64,000 nt of DNA from Fulvia fulva (Eukaryota; Ascomycota; Dothideomycetes; Mycosphaerellales; Mycosphaerellaceae), in NCBI RefSeq assembly GCF_020509005.1, contig NC_063015.1, forward strand, positions 1,116,001 through 1,180,000, given 5' to 3'. Under the pieces are notes generated by a model, which did not search any database, was not told the origin of the DNA, and saw only the letters and a program-made list of their open reading frames with translations. Each line of letters opens with the position of its first letter. Positions within the stretch are counted from its first letter, which is position 1. Position numbers and translations under genes: made by a program. This document shows, in pieces, positions 1-11,034 of the stretch.

Positions 1-1083
1 ACTTCATCCACGAGACGTCGAATGAACCTGGAGCAATTCCCTTGATACTGAATCATGGATGGCCAGGGTCCTTTCTGGAATTCGTCCCACTGATCGAGGA
101 TCTGAAATCGCACGGTAAGACATCGACAGGCAAGGACGTCTCTTTCCACGTTGTCATACCATCGTTGCCAGGCTTTGCCTTCTCCTCAGCTCCGCCAGTC
201 AACTGGACTGTTCACGACACTGCAAGAGTGTACAACACTCTGATGACAGAAGTGCTGGGCTACGAGACGTTCGCCACATTTGGCACAGATTGGGGAGGCG
301 CTCCGTCATACAGTCTTTACAACAACTTCAACAAGACGACTCGAGCAGCTCACTTCGCCTTCATACCCTTTCTGCCTCTCACGTCAGAGCAGCTCGCAGT
401 TAAGAACATCACCCTTGATCCTTTGGAGACTTTCGAGCAAGCAGGACTTGAAGCTTGGTATGGCACCGGCAGTGCTTACTTGGAGGAGCAGACGACGAAG
501 GTAAGCTATGACTCCAGTGATTGCGAAGTATAAGCTGACGCTTGAAGGTAGCCGAACACAATTGGCCTTGCTCTCTACGACAATCCTGTCGGCCAGCTTG
601 CATGGATTGGCGAGAAGTTCATCAACTGTGAGCAGACTTTGCCATTCACGCAAGTGTACCCACCACTGACGACTATAAGGGTCCGATCCGAGGCAAGGCA
701 CGGCTCCTTCAGTCGTGACGCACAACGAGATCCTGCGCTCAGTCTCTTTGTACTACCTTACCAAGTCTTTTGTGTCCTCAGTCTTCATATACTTTCAAAA
801 CGCAGCGACCGGTTTCTCAGCCGACTACACTAAGGCGAAGACGGACGCACCCTTGCTTTTCAGCGCTTTCAAGTACAACGTCGCTTTTTGGCCTCCCGAG
901 ATGGTGGCGAGAGTTGGGAACCTTGTCTACTACAAGAGTGAGTTCTTGACGTACCAAGGATTACTTCGTGGCAGGTACTGACTATGGACAGATCATGACT
1001 TTGGCGGACATTTCCCAGGCGTCGATAATCCACCTGCGCTACTGGCAGACTTGAGGGAGATTGGGACGCACTGGAGCGACTGA
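1..1083 (+). CDS. Epoxide hydrolase, alpha/beta-hydrolase fold (5' end outside window)
   Basis: The reading frame is open from base 3, so the N-terminus lies off the window. Proposed exons are 1-500, 552-627, 680-937 and 992-1083, each with GT-AG borders, joining to about 307 visible residues. The oxyanion-hole motif HGWPGSF and the nucleophile-elbow segment FGTDWGGAPSY (Asp nucleophile) sit near the start of the visible part. The C-terminal NHDFGGHF supplies the catalytic His. This order matches the microsomal-type epoxide hydrolase family, which opens epoxides to diols through a covalent ester intermediate. Fungal members are usually near 400 residues, so roughly a quarter is missing. The elbow reads GTDWG where many relatives have GGDWG. 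The physiological substrate cannot be told from sequence. Confidence 0.87.
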
Positions 1084-1457
1084 GGGATTTCCCGTCGAAC
1101 AAAAGCGCCTTGAACGGCGAGAGCTCTCATTAGTATCGTGGTACATGGATCTCGATGGTATCGAGCAATGCTTGAAGCGCTATATTTGAAGAAGACAGCT
1201 TAGAACAATGACGTGAAATGAGAAATGGCACGGAGACACAGTCAGCGCAACATGACCAGCCGGCCAAAGAGAGGTATGCATTTCCAGCGCGCGAGGCGAC
1301 GCTCTTCTCCACAAGAAAAGGAGGCAAATGGTATCTTCCTTGCTGGCTCTGTGGCTCAGCACCCAAACTCCGTGATGCGTCAGGCTTAGGGAGTACAGCC
1401 GGAACGATGGAGCTATGCTCCAAGCGCCCGCCCGTATCCCACCGCCGTCAGATGTTC
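1084..1457. other. Intergenic spacer
   Basis: This stretch lies between the tails of two convergent genes. I see no supported coding sequence, repeat or structural RNA in it. Confidence 0.5.
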
Positions 1458-2196
1458 TCAGCGCCCACCCTGCGCCCAGTACTGTTGCCAGCACCACAGT
1501 CTCCATGCCTCGTAGGCCGCCTTCGCCTTCGCCTCCGCCTCCGCCGCTCTCCTCGCCTCCAACACCGCCGCCGTCTGCTCCGCCAATGCCCTCCTGGCCA
1601 ACTCCCACACCCTCTCCATCTCATCCACCTCTTCGTCTGTCATGGGATAGCAGATCCCGAAGCCGCGCAAGACTTCTTTCATAACATCAACCGCGCCATT
1701 GCAATCTTGGTCTACGGCGCCGATGCTAGCTTCAACCACGTCGGCCTTCTCGTGGTTGGTGAAGGTGGATGGGCCATTGCCCGCGCGAAGGATGTAGAGT
1801 GACAGCTCTTGGCTGTCTGCCACGTAGGAGAGGAACTCCTCGGTGGATGCGCGGCCCTCGTAAAAATCGTGGAAGTCTCCTACAAATTGTTAGACGAACG
1901 GTGCGTGAAGCATTGGATGGCTCTGTAGTAGCGTTGTAAAACGTACTCTTGCTGTCTCCAGCCTCTCGCCACTGTGCTCTGCACATCTCACGGGCGACGC
2001 CATCACCATGCTGCGCCAAGTCCTGGTTGTGCTGGTATGCCCTAGGGCCGTCATCGGTGCGTTGGCGCAAAGCCCGTTGGAAGAGAGCGAGGTCGTTCAT
2101 GCTATATTTCAAGCCGCGAGTCCAGCCCATCATCTCAACCTCGAAGTCGATGAAGAAAGCTCCGTCACCTGGGAGCGGCGGTGCTGGGAGGGCCAT
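1458..2196 (-). CDS. Uncharacterised protein, paralog A of an inverted pair
   Basis: Exons are 2196-1947 and 1879-1458 (minus strand) around a 67-bp GT-AG intron in phase 1, giving 223 residues. I do not recognise the family. The protein has no signal peptide or membrane span. Its C-terminal tail is an Ala/Glu/Lys-rich helix, likely coiled coil. It aligns along its length with the plus-strand gene at 5933-6620. Shared landmarks are FxNDxxLAxR-like text near residue 35, NHEKADVVEA against EHEKADAVDA, and RGFGICYP against RAFGIFYP. The single intron falls at the same place and phase in both, so the two arose by duplication of one intron-bearing gene. The start ATG at 2196 sits in good context and matches the paralog's start. 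Confidence 0.7.
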
Positions 2197-3788
2197 TGTG
2201 GTGGCGGAGGGGTCGTTGCTGGTGGCTGTGGTGCGGAGAGAGGTATGTATGGAGGCGGATTGTGCTGTAGCAGTATGATATGGCGTACGTGCAATACAAT
2301 GTCTCTCGCGCAAGGAGCGAAAAAGCTGTTCTTCGCCGCTGCGAGCTTCAAGTGGTCAATTGACCACCCCTGCAACAATCGAAACGCTAGCGGGATCGAC
2401 GGGCATGCTCACATACAGGGGTATAGCGTCGCTGAATGGGAGAATGGCAGAGACGACAATACGATCGATGCTCTTCTCCAAGACCATCCCTCAGGATGAA
2501 CGTGATGAAAAGGTTTGAGATGTATGCAGTAAGACCAACAGGTAGCAGCATTGGGTTGGCCCTTAGCGGCGAGATGACAGCCCATTGGCCAAAGTCACGA
2601 CTGTCATCGGTCGCCGCCTGCATAAGACGCCACGGTATTTCCGCCTTGCGGCGTACTGATCGTCTTGTCATCAATCTACGATCGTGTCTTCGCGCCCGGC
2701 AGCCTGGCGCTCATTGTATTGAGTGGTCTTACAGACTGCCACCTTGCATAGGGTACGAGTTGGTCGGTTGTTACAGCGCAAGTACAATGTTGAAGAAGTG
2801 TGTGATCGATGTCGAGGAAAGGAAGAGGAAGCTTAGCGGAGGGACGGAGGCTTTTATAGGCGCGTGTCAAGGGTGCGATTTTCTGCATCACAACAAACGT
2901 CACGTCAGCAAACGCGGCGTTGAGGAACCAATCACGCTGGAGAGATTGCGGCTCACCTGCGAAGAATAGTACGTTGCTGCCTCACTTCTTAGGCTGGAAG
3001 GTGCTGCTTGGATCGTCGTCAATGGGCAGTGTAGCTTGGAACAGCATAGAATGTCTTGAAGCACCGTGCACTCGGCGAATGCAAGCTCTTCACGATTAGA
3101 TCTGTACATATCGCACGCTGAATGGAAACGAGATGAGAGATAGACAGGAGTTGAGGCAGAAAGACTATCGGCAACACATACACAGAGACATGCTGCTCTT
3201 CGGTCACGATCTTCATACCACGTTGATAGCAAATGTACGGTGGAACCCATAAGCACCACTCAATAATCCGGAGAGCGTTGCCTGTTCAGTGACCGCTGAT
3301 GATTGACCCTCCTGGGGTAATGTCATCGGTTGATCTTCCATGTCTTTCCTCGACCGATGCGTAGTATGCAGCAGGGTCGCCTTTACAAGCCATGGTGATT
3401 ACGAGGAACGAATGGCTACTTTGACGGTATGAAGTTGAAGGGTCAGAGGAAATGACCGTGATCCATGGCGCAACCAGACTTGTTGGCGGCCGAGTAGGAT
3501 GTTGTAGTGCCGCTACATTGTCCATGCTGTGGCGCGCAAGTAGGAGTTGAAGGTGCAGGGTGCCAATGAGACTGAATGGTAATGAAGAATCCGAAGCAAG
3601 CGTAATGTGCGGAAAAGATGGTAGATTGATATGTGAGTCGGAGCGAAGAGGTTGGTGTGCTGGAAGGGAAAGGCGGCGGTCTCAGCCGGAGTTCTGTCGC
3701 CTCGACTCAAGCTTCCTAATTGATGCCCACGTCAACAACATCACACTCGACACAATTCTGCAGCACTCCCAACAATCTTCAGAGCATC
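2197..3788. other. Spacer with weak coding-like text only
   Basis: Short open frames occur on both strands. One minus-strand tract near 2360-2680 has a hydrophobic stretch, but the frame shifts within it. Nothing here can be supported as a gene. The segment holds the upstream region of paralog A. Confidence 0.35.
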
Positions 3789-4620
3789 ATGAATATCAGA
3801 AAGATAGTTCCGCTTCTGCTCCTGCTTTTCGTGAGTGCGCCGCCAGCTGCGTGCACGCAATTGACTGACGTTTGCTCCCAGATCCTTCTCCGGTGGCGCC
3901 TATTTGGCGCCGTACCTCACAGCAGCCTCTGGTCGTTCTCTCCTTGAGCTGTCCTGTAAGAGTTACCCGCCTACGACTCTAGAAAACACCAGGCTGACAC
4001 TACATCTCAGGCCGCAAGATCTACTAGCATGGATGGATCTAGCATTTGATGAGGCATGACGCCACTATAGCACTGTACACCAGACCAACTCTGTCTAACC
4101 ATGACGTTGACTGACAATTGCAGCAGTAGAGACCTCTTACGCAAAACACCCTCCTCCACCGAAATCTAGCCTTCCCGATCAACTTCCATCTCCGGACACC
4201 TGCCACGGCCTCCACCCCCTCGAATACAATCCTTTGAGCTCGAGCGATACACCAAGATTGGTACGCGGCCAATACAAGGACCGGGCATGCCATAACTGCG
4301 TCCTTTTCATGTCCGCCGCAAGAACAAAACCTGTCCAGGCATACACCTCAGCCCGCTTCCATCGAGATCGAAGGCCTACGCTGGACAGTACACCCCACCA
4401 TACACTTTCCTAGGCCCATACAAAGCCACCGTTCCACACCTGATGATCATGCTGCCCATTTCGGAGGCGGTCTGGGCACAAATGCCAACAACATCACTTG
4501 GGCAAGAAGCATCGCGAGGCTGACATTTGACATTTCTGACGGGATGCAAGCTCTTGGCTTCAGAATACGAATAGCATGGGAAGCATGGTGAAGCAAAGCG
4601 GATACCCTTTGATCACGCCC
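3789..4620 (+). pseudogene. Possible decayed gene starting with a signal-peptide-like exon
   Basis: An ATG at 3789 opens MNIRKIVPLLLLLF, a convincing signal-peptide core, followed by a GTGAGT donor. Downstream there is protein-like text in several frames: one open tract of about 90 codons from roughly 4130 containing two Cys (RACHNC), then a frame with FGGGLGTNANNITWARS near 4460-4520. No single splicing model joins them without stops. I read this as the remains of a secreted-protein gene but cannot name the family. It could also be coincidence of open frames. Confidence 0.25.
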
Positions 4621-4950
4621 GCGCGACATGTGGCGATCACATATGTGGATTTGTCCCGACTGAGTCTTGAGGCAACAGCATACGCGGCCATCACAGCGAG
4701 CAAAGTTCCAATCTTTGTATCGTCCTAAAGGCGCCGCAAGAACAAGATGTCTTCACCTATAGTGTAACCATCAACCCGTCTCAGTCGGGTTATTTGGTGG
4801 GTGGTCGAAGATACATCCTCCGATAGTGACGTGGCATATACGCTCACATGCAGAGGTTCTCAGCAGTAGAAAGTCGCTATTCAAGATGAGTGCAGTCTCA
4901 GAAGGGTGCAGTGGTGCCCTGATCGGATTTACAGCTGACTCTTGGCGCAG

Positions 4951-5270
4951 ATCCCCACGCTCACAGCCCAGCGCCTTTACCACGATCTATCTTCGACCGG
5001 ACGACCATAAGCACCGAGATACGGACGATGAACCAACTGAGGGACGAGCACCTTCGACTACTGCAGCGATTCGACAATCCAGACCTTGTCCTACCACGAC
5101 TCTGGCAAGAAAAGTGGCAGGAAACATCCATCGCCATCGATTTCGCAGCAGATTGTCAATTCACGGCCCACACCATCTTTTTGGAATCTTCTCTATATGC
5201 AGACTTGATGGGCGGGTGGCAAGGAAGCACAATGAAGAAAGATGATGACTACTTTCTTATCGGAAGATAG
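4951..5270 (+). pseudogene. Coding remnant, unrecognised
   Basis: A well-formed 3' splice site (branch-like GCTGAC, then CTTGGCGCAG ending at 4950) precedes a frame open to the TAG at 5268-5270, about 106 codons. It reads PRSIFDRTTISTEIRTMNQL and later LPRLWQEKWQETSIAIDF, with protein-like composition and no low complexity. I find no upstream exon with a start that fits. It is either the last exon of a decayed gene or the 3' end of a gene whose other exons I cannot resolve. Family unknown. Confidence 0.3.
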
Positions 5271-5932
5271 CAGGCCAAGGCAAGATGCTGGACAGCGCTT
5301 GAAACAATGCAGACACATCGTACAAGCTCGATACGTACAGAAAGAGCTACAATAGCTGAGAGCTGTGAGACGAGTGGAGTGGAAGTCGCACACTCAGGCT
5401 CTCGGCAAGCCTTTTGCGCGTGAGTTAGCAGCCCCGTGGTGGATCTTTGGACAGTTATCCGCATATAGAACGCACGCTGTACGTGCAAAGGTACCTGTAG
5501 TGACTGAGAACCACCAATTGCTTCGAGTTACGTTCAAAAGCTCTCGCCACTGCATTGAAGTGCGATGCTCGGCACGTAGAACATGCATTCTCTGACGACC
5601 TGAACATCAGCTCTCGAGCTGCTGGAGCCCATCTGCGGGCCTGTTGAACCGTTCTGTACGCTTTACAAGGCCTGTATCGTTGTATCATCGCTATCTGCCC
5701 CTCAATGCCCCACCTAGGAGAGGCTGCGGCGTAAGGTGAGAATAGTAAGCGAAACGCGCTAGTATTCTGGTATTGCAGGGGTGCTTCAACGACGAATTTG
5801 ACGCCCACAGCAACGGAAATTCAATTCTGCTCCTTGCGCGACAGACATTGTAGTGAAAGTACAGCATACCACACAATCGCACGACGCTTCCGCCTACCTT
5901 TCACGATACCGCACACCACCACCACCATCACA
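5271..5932. other. Upstream region of paralog B
   Basis: No supported coding sequence. The last 50 bases before the ATG at 5933 are rich in CA/CCA, a common fungal 5' leader composition. Confidence 0.4.
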
Positions 5933-6620
5933 ATGTCTGCTCAAGCACCACCACCACCGCCCCCACGCTTCATCTGGGACGTGGCCAACTCCACCGCCAT
6001 GATCGACCTCGGCACCAGTACCCTCTGGTACACCTTCAACGATGTCGAGCTCGCCAAGCGGGTCTTTTGCGTGCGTCCCGACGACATGACCGCAGGCCAG
6101 GCCGTGGCTCGAGGCCACAACGACAGCCACATGTTGGCCTTCTCTGGCGACATGAGCATGAAGGCGCAGTGCTGCACGCAGTCGGTGCTCATCGGAGCCA
6201 ACCACTGTACGTTATCACCTGCTCAATACTCACCTGAGTAAAGCTAATCGTGTATTCATAGTGGACTTCAAGGAGTGGTGCACCAGTCTTGCCGCGACGG
6301 ACCGCTTCCTCGCGTTGATGGCAGACCGTGTGGGCTTCACAGCCTCCTTGCAGAGACTCTCGGGCGGCGACGCGCAGCGCAACTCGGTGTTCTGGGAGCA
6401 CGAGAAGGCCGATGCAGTGGACGCGTTCTTTGGGGCTGTCGCCGCCGATTGCGGTGGCAATATGATCAAGTTCGACGGGCTGATGCGCGCCTTCGGCATC
6501 TTCTACCCGCGCGATGCTGCTGAGCAGTCCTTGCTGGCTGCGGACATGACGCTGGCGAACCAGGTGGGTCTCGCGGAGGAGCAGAGGAGGAGGGCGCTGG
6601 GATACCCAGTCCGACGTTGA
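5933..6620 (+). CDS. Uncharacterised protein, paralog B of an inverted pair
   Basis: Exons are 5933-6206 and 6262-6620 around a 55-bp GT-AG intron in phase 1, giving 210 residues. The N-terminus is proline-rich (PPPPPPRFIWD) and leads into a domain shared with the minus-strand gene at 1458-2196. Best-conserved blocks are TFNDVELAKRVF near residue 40, WEHEKADAVDAFFGAV near 145 and LMRAFGIFYP near 173. There are no signal peptide or membrane segments. The ATG follows a CA-rich leader in good context. I do not recognise a catalytic motif, and the function is unknown. The pair lies head to head about 3.7 kb apart with decayed coding text between. Confidence 0.75.
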
Positions 6621-6869
6621 GGGATGTCTTGTGGTGCGAGGAAACTCCCCACTTGACTGAACTCACGTCAAAATTGACATAACATAACGAGGCGAGAAGA
6701 AGGGCTGTGCCATTAGGCCAGCAACGGTATTCCCCCGACAACCTCCTTTCTTTTGATCGGAGAAGAGCGTCCGTCCGCGCGCTTGAATTGCATACTGCCA
6801 TCGACCGGCTGGTTCGTTGTGCCTCTGTTCTACTTCTCAATTCCCAATACTGCTTCACGTCAATTACCT

Positions 6870-8830
6870 CCCAGCGCTTCCAAAGCGGTCGATACTGCTT
6901 GGAAACCATCTCTGTGGTACTGGCTAACCTTTCGGCTGATTCAAACAGCCGCTGCCTTTCTTAGCTATCGGTATTGCAAGCGCTTCCGAAGCGGCTGATA
7001 ATGCTTGAGAGGCATTGCTGAGCTACTGACAGTGCTTCTAGCCTTTGAAAGCCAAGATCTTCATCAGAGCCTGGTCTTGTAAGTGCAGCCGCGAAGCGCC
7101 TGATACTGCTTGAATAGCATTGCTGAGGCGTTGACTTTGCTTCCAGCCAATCGAGACTGACGTTCTCGACAGACAATGATCTTACAACCACTGCTTCCGA
7201 AGCCGCCGATGCTGCGTTGAGGCAATTGCTGAGATACTAACTATGCCTCCAGCCAATCCAAGGTGCCGTCTTCTAGGGATAATAGCCTTGCAACCACCGC
7301 TTCCGAAGCGCCCAATACTGGCATCAAGCCATCGCTGCGGTACTGGCCATACATCCTGCCGTTCAAGGCAAGCAACTTCATTGAACGGTGGTCTTGTAAG
7401 CACCGCTTCCTGAATCTGCAATACTGGGATGGAACCACTGCTGGAGTATTGGCTGAGCTTCCAGCCGGTCAAAGCACGAATCGGTGCTGGACAGTGTCCT
7501 GAGGTTTGGATGGAAACGTCGCGGCCGAAGCGCTCAACACCAGTCAAGAGGCATAGCTGCAGTACTGACTATACTTCTGGCCGGTTGAAGCAGGCGTACT
7601 TGCTAAGGAATGGCCTTGCGATTCACCCAGTGCGAGCATCGTCTCTGAAGTACTGAACACTGTTACAAAGCTACCTCTACGACACTCATTGAGCCTTCAG
7701 CGGGTCGAAACAGGCATATTCCGCTGTGTATGGTCTTGCCGTCCCATCGGTTCCCGAGAGCCTGGTACTGGTCGAGACATTACTGTGGTACTGACGAAGC
7801 CTGCAGGCGACCGAACCAGGCGTATTTCACGGACAATGACCTTGCAGTTCTTCCGTGCCAGTAGAGCTCCCGAGGCGCCCAATACAGGCCACAAGCTGCC
7901 GCTGGGGCCCAATCGCCGCGTTTGATGCAATCAGATCCCACAAACCGCCATCCTCATCAAGAAGATGGGCCACGATCCAGAGGTCGACGAAAGAAAAATG
8001 GAGGAGCAACAATCGAAGAGATGGGCGGTCAGCAGTCAGATTGATTCTAGTCCCAGGATAGTCTTACAGTGCTTCGATACCAGGACCGCCCCCGAGGGGC
8101 CTTGCACACGACCGAAACGTACGACTGTGGTGTTCACCGTGCTTCTAGCCAGTTGAGGGAAGCGTAATTGTCGGGTAGTGGCCTGTGATATTGATATGCG
8201 GCGCTGCCAGAAACGCTTTATCTTTGTCCAACCCTGGTCCAGGTCAGCTTCCATGATCTCGACCACGCTTCCAGCTTTTCCAAGCTGGCATGCCCGTCGG
8301 GTAGTAGCCTCGCGAATGAACGGTTCCGAAGCTTGCAATACCGTGCTAAAGCTGCTTCTGCGGTACTAACAATACCTCTCGCCGTTTCAAGCCGGCTCTT
8401 TGGTCCAATAGTGGCCTAAGAACCGCCTGATATGGTGCCGGTGACGCTTACGAAGCGCTCAACAGTATCTCCGAGTCGTTTCTGTGGTAGTGACAATGCG
8501 GCTCGCTGTTCCAGGCAAGCGTTGTCTTTGCAACAGTACCCTCGCGATCGCTGAGTTTATCGCCCGGCATGTGAAGGTGGGAACCAACCCAGTAGCGCTT
8601 CCAGAGCCCATAATGCCATCCATATGGTCTCTCTATGCGTTTGACTATGCTGCTCGCCGGTCCAGGCGAGCACACTTCTTGGGTAGTGGTCTTGCGATCC
8701 CGGTGTCGTCCGGCTTTTAAAGATCGGATTGAACCTTGGAGCGCTTACCCAGTACTTGATACCATACTATGGGCTCAGTATGCTATCGAAGATTCTACTC
8801 GTCATGCCAAGCGATTGGGTTCATCTACCA
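6870..8830. repeat. Degenerate satellite, about 110-bp units with a central palindrome
   Basis: The same loose unit recurs about 17 times. It starts at a short palindrome (best form CGCTTCCGAAGCG), then runs through text like CCCAATACTGG, a stretch like GCTGCGGTACTGACTATGC, a segment like TTCCAGCCGGTCAAAGC, and one like GGCCTTGCGAT. Palindrome starts lie near 6875, 6981, 7088, 7193, 7298, 7405, 7522, 7640, 7752, 7865, 8088 and 8445, giving spacings of about 103-118 bp. Further weaker units run to about 8800. Copies differ at many sites, so the array is old. No reading frame persists across units, so it is not a coding repeat. Confidence 0.75.
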
Positions 8831-9570
8831 GTAGTTGCTTGATACCCGCGTAGATCATGCACTATCCCGGGGCTATGGTAGTGCCCATATCGCGTCCAAG
8901 ACCTTCGACACTGGCAGAGATGGAAATCTACACTACCTGGAAGGCATCTCGACCTGGAGGCTTTCCATAAATGGACGAAGTGGTTCCCGACTTTGGAGTA
9001 CATATCGCCTCATTTTCTTTCGCCGGGAGCATGATCTCCGGAGTACCGAGACATTCCTAACCATCAGAGTTGTCGGCAGTGGAACAAGATTCTTCCGAGG
9101 CAGCCTCCAGTCACTAAAGCACAAGTTGGGCACGCATTCACTGCGTCAGTCAATGGAGTGAAGTTTGGTGATGGACAATAGAAGCTCACGTTGACGTGAA
9201 AGAAGACGCGTGAAGTCGGCTTTTGCTCAAAGTTTCCGCTTGTCCTTTCTTGGCGGCCGATCTTGGTCTGACACACCCCACAGGCACGTGCTTCGGAGGC
9301 AATCCGGCGCGTCTGTGCAGCCTGAAAAGAGATCCGAGAATAAGCGCTCTGCTCGCGATCTTGCTTGTCAGCAGCATCACAATAAGAAGGCGCACAGCAC
9401 GCTCGTAGGAAGGCATATGACCCGAAAGGCTCAAGTATCTGTCGCACATCCCACAACATCATCACCACCACCACCACCACCAATACACCTCTCTTTGTTG
9501 TTGCTATTGTCAAAGGCGAGAATCCGCATTCCTGACCAACAGCACGATCAACACACACCCAGTAGCCACC
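8831..9570. other. Upstream region of proline dehydrogenase
   Basis: No supported gene. A CCA microsatellite lies at about 9463-9481, roughly 90 bp before the start codon. Long open frames on both strands here overlap each other and show no family features. Confidence 0.4.
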
Positions 9571-11034
9571 ATGTCTGCTCGAGTTCTGCGACTCGAGAGG
9601 TGCACCGCACCAGCGAAGAGCACACAACTGGTATGCCGCACACAGTCCAGCTTGCCTTCAAAGCGAAGACAGCACACACACCACTCTCCTCGCAGGCGTC
9701 TGCACTCAACTTCGCACCATGGAAATGCCGCCACACTTCCGATCGCCACCCCCTCTCCGGTCACGACTACTGCGACTGAGGCATCGGCTCCTTCAATCAC
9801 CACCGTCGCACCACTCGGCAACCTCCCGCTCAACCAAGTACTCCGAACATGGCTGATCACCTCGATCTCCTCGAACCCAGCCTTGATGGGCGCTTCGACC
9901 AAGATGTTGCAAGCAATGCTCAACTCGAAGAATCCCGTGCTTGATGTCGAGAAGAATCCACTCATGCGGGCAATCTTGATGGAGACATTCTACAAGCAGT
10001 TCTGCATTGGAAGCAACAAGGAAGAGATCACTCGAAATGTGGCAGCCGTGCAGCAGCAAGGATACGGTGGTGTCATCCTCGAGTATGCTCTAGAAGTCCT
10101 CGCAGATGCCAAGAGCGACGAGGCGGCGGACATCGCAAAGTGGCGACAAGCAATGCTGGACACTGTCGACATCACTGCTCCCGGTTCGTACTTTGCCTTC
10201 AAGTGGTCGGGCTTGGGTCCGGCCGCAATGCGACGGATGAAGAACGAGGAGGAGCCATCGAAGGAGATGGCTGAGGCGATGCACACTGTCACTCAGGCAG
10301 CATTGGCCAAGGACGTCGCACTTCTTCCTGCCGCCGAGGAGACCTGGACCCTGAACGGCTTCCACAAGTGGTCCCTCGATCTCATGCGCGAGTACAACAC
10401 GAAGGGCAAGGCCGTCGTCTTCAGCACATACCAGGCCTACCTCAAGCAGAACACCGACCATCTCGCACGCCACATGGAGATGGCCAAGGCTGAGAACTTC
10501 ACCCTTGGCGTCAAGCTCGTGCGTGGGGCTTACATGCACTCGGAGAAGCGGGATCTGATCTGGCCAACCATCGACGCGACCCACCACGCATACGACACTG
10601 TGACCTCCGCTATGGTACACAGACAGTACAACGACCTTTTGCGACCGTCCGGCAAAGACACCGCATTCCCAGACGTCGAGCTCGTGGTCGCTTCCCACAA
10701 CGCCGCAACCGTGCAGAAGGCACAAGCATGGCGTCAGGCTCAGGCGACTCGCGGCGAGGACCTGACCCCACTCGTCTACGTGCAGCTACAAGGCATGGCC
10801 GACGAGGTCTCCGCAACTCTGGTCGCCAACGCCAAGGCCAACGAGGGCAAGACCAACGCTGTGCAGGAGAAGGTCTACAAGTACTGCAACTGGGGCACCA
10901 TGAAGGAGTGCCTGAACTACCTCATTCGACGAGCGGCTGAGAACAAGGATGCCGCGGGTCGGACTAACGACACACGACTTGCTATGCAGAGCGAGTTGAC
11001 GAGACGATTCAAGGCTGGCGTCGGACTTTCGTAA
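9571..11034 (+). CDS. PUT1: Proline dehydrogenase, mitochondrial
   Basis: This intronless frame encodes 487 residues. The first 55 residues are rich in Arg, Ser and Thr with almost no acidic residues (SKRRQHTHHSPRRRLHSTS), as expected of a mitochondrial presequence. The rest is a PRODH beta/alpha barrel: GYGGVILEYALE near 165-176, the FAD and substrate segment VKLVRGAYMHSEKRD near 314-328, and the C-terminal YLIRRAAEN near 450 with the paired arginines that hold the proline carboxylate. The enzyme oxidises proline to pyrroline-5-carboxylate, passing electrons through FAD to the respiratory chain, the first step of using proline as nitrogen and carbon source. Length fits the fungal family. It stands alone between a satellite array and the gene-poor island. 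Confidence 0.93.
   Translation: MSARVLRLERCTAPAKSTQLVCRTQSSLPSKRRQHTHHSPRRRLHSTSHHGNAATLPIATPSPVTTTATEASAPSITTVAPLGNLPLNQVLRTWLITSISSNPALMGASTKMLQAMLNSKNPVLDVEKNPLMRAILMETFYKQFCIGSNKEEITRNVAAVQQQGYGGVILEYALEVLADAKSDEAADIAKWRQAMLDTVDITAPGSYFAFKWSGLGPAAMRRMKNEEEPSKEMAEAMHTVTQAALAKDVALLPAAEETWTLNGFHKWSLDLMREYNTKGKAVVFSTYQAYLKQNTDHLARHMEMAKAENFTLGVKLVRGAYMHSEKRDLIWPTIDATHHAYDTVTSAMVHRQYNDLLRPSGKDTAFPDVELVVASHNAATVQKAQAWRQAQATRGEDLTPLVYVQLQGMADEVSATLVANAKANEGKTNAVQEKVYKYCNWGTMKECLNYLIRRAAENKDAAGRTNDTRLAMQSELTRRFKAGVGLS

Noticed and set aside
9064..9627. 187-codon minus-strand frame upstream of and overlapping the proline dehydrogenase start
   Set aside because: It overlaps the promoter and first codons of a well-supported gene, shows no domain, and includes low-complexity text from the CCA repeat.
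10090..10725. 211-codon antisense frame inside proline dehydrogenase
   Set aside because: Mirror frame of a GC-rich coding sequence; no independent features.
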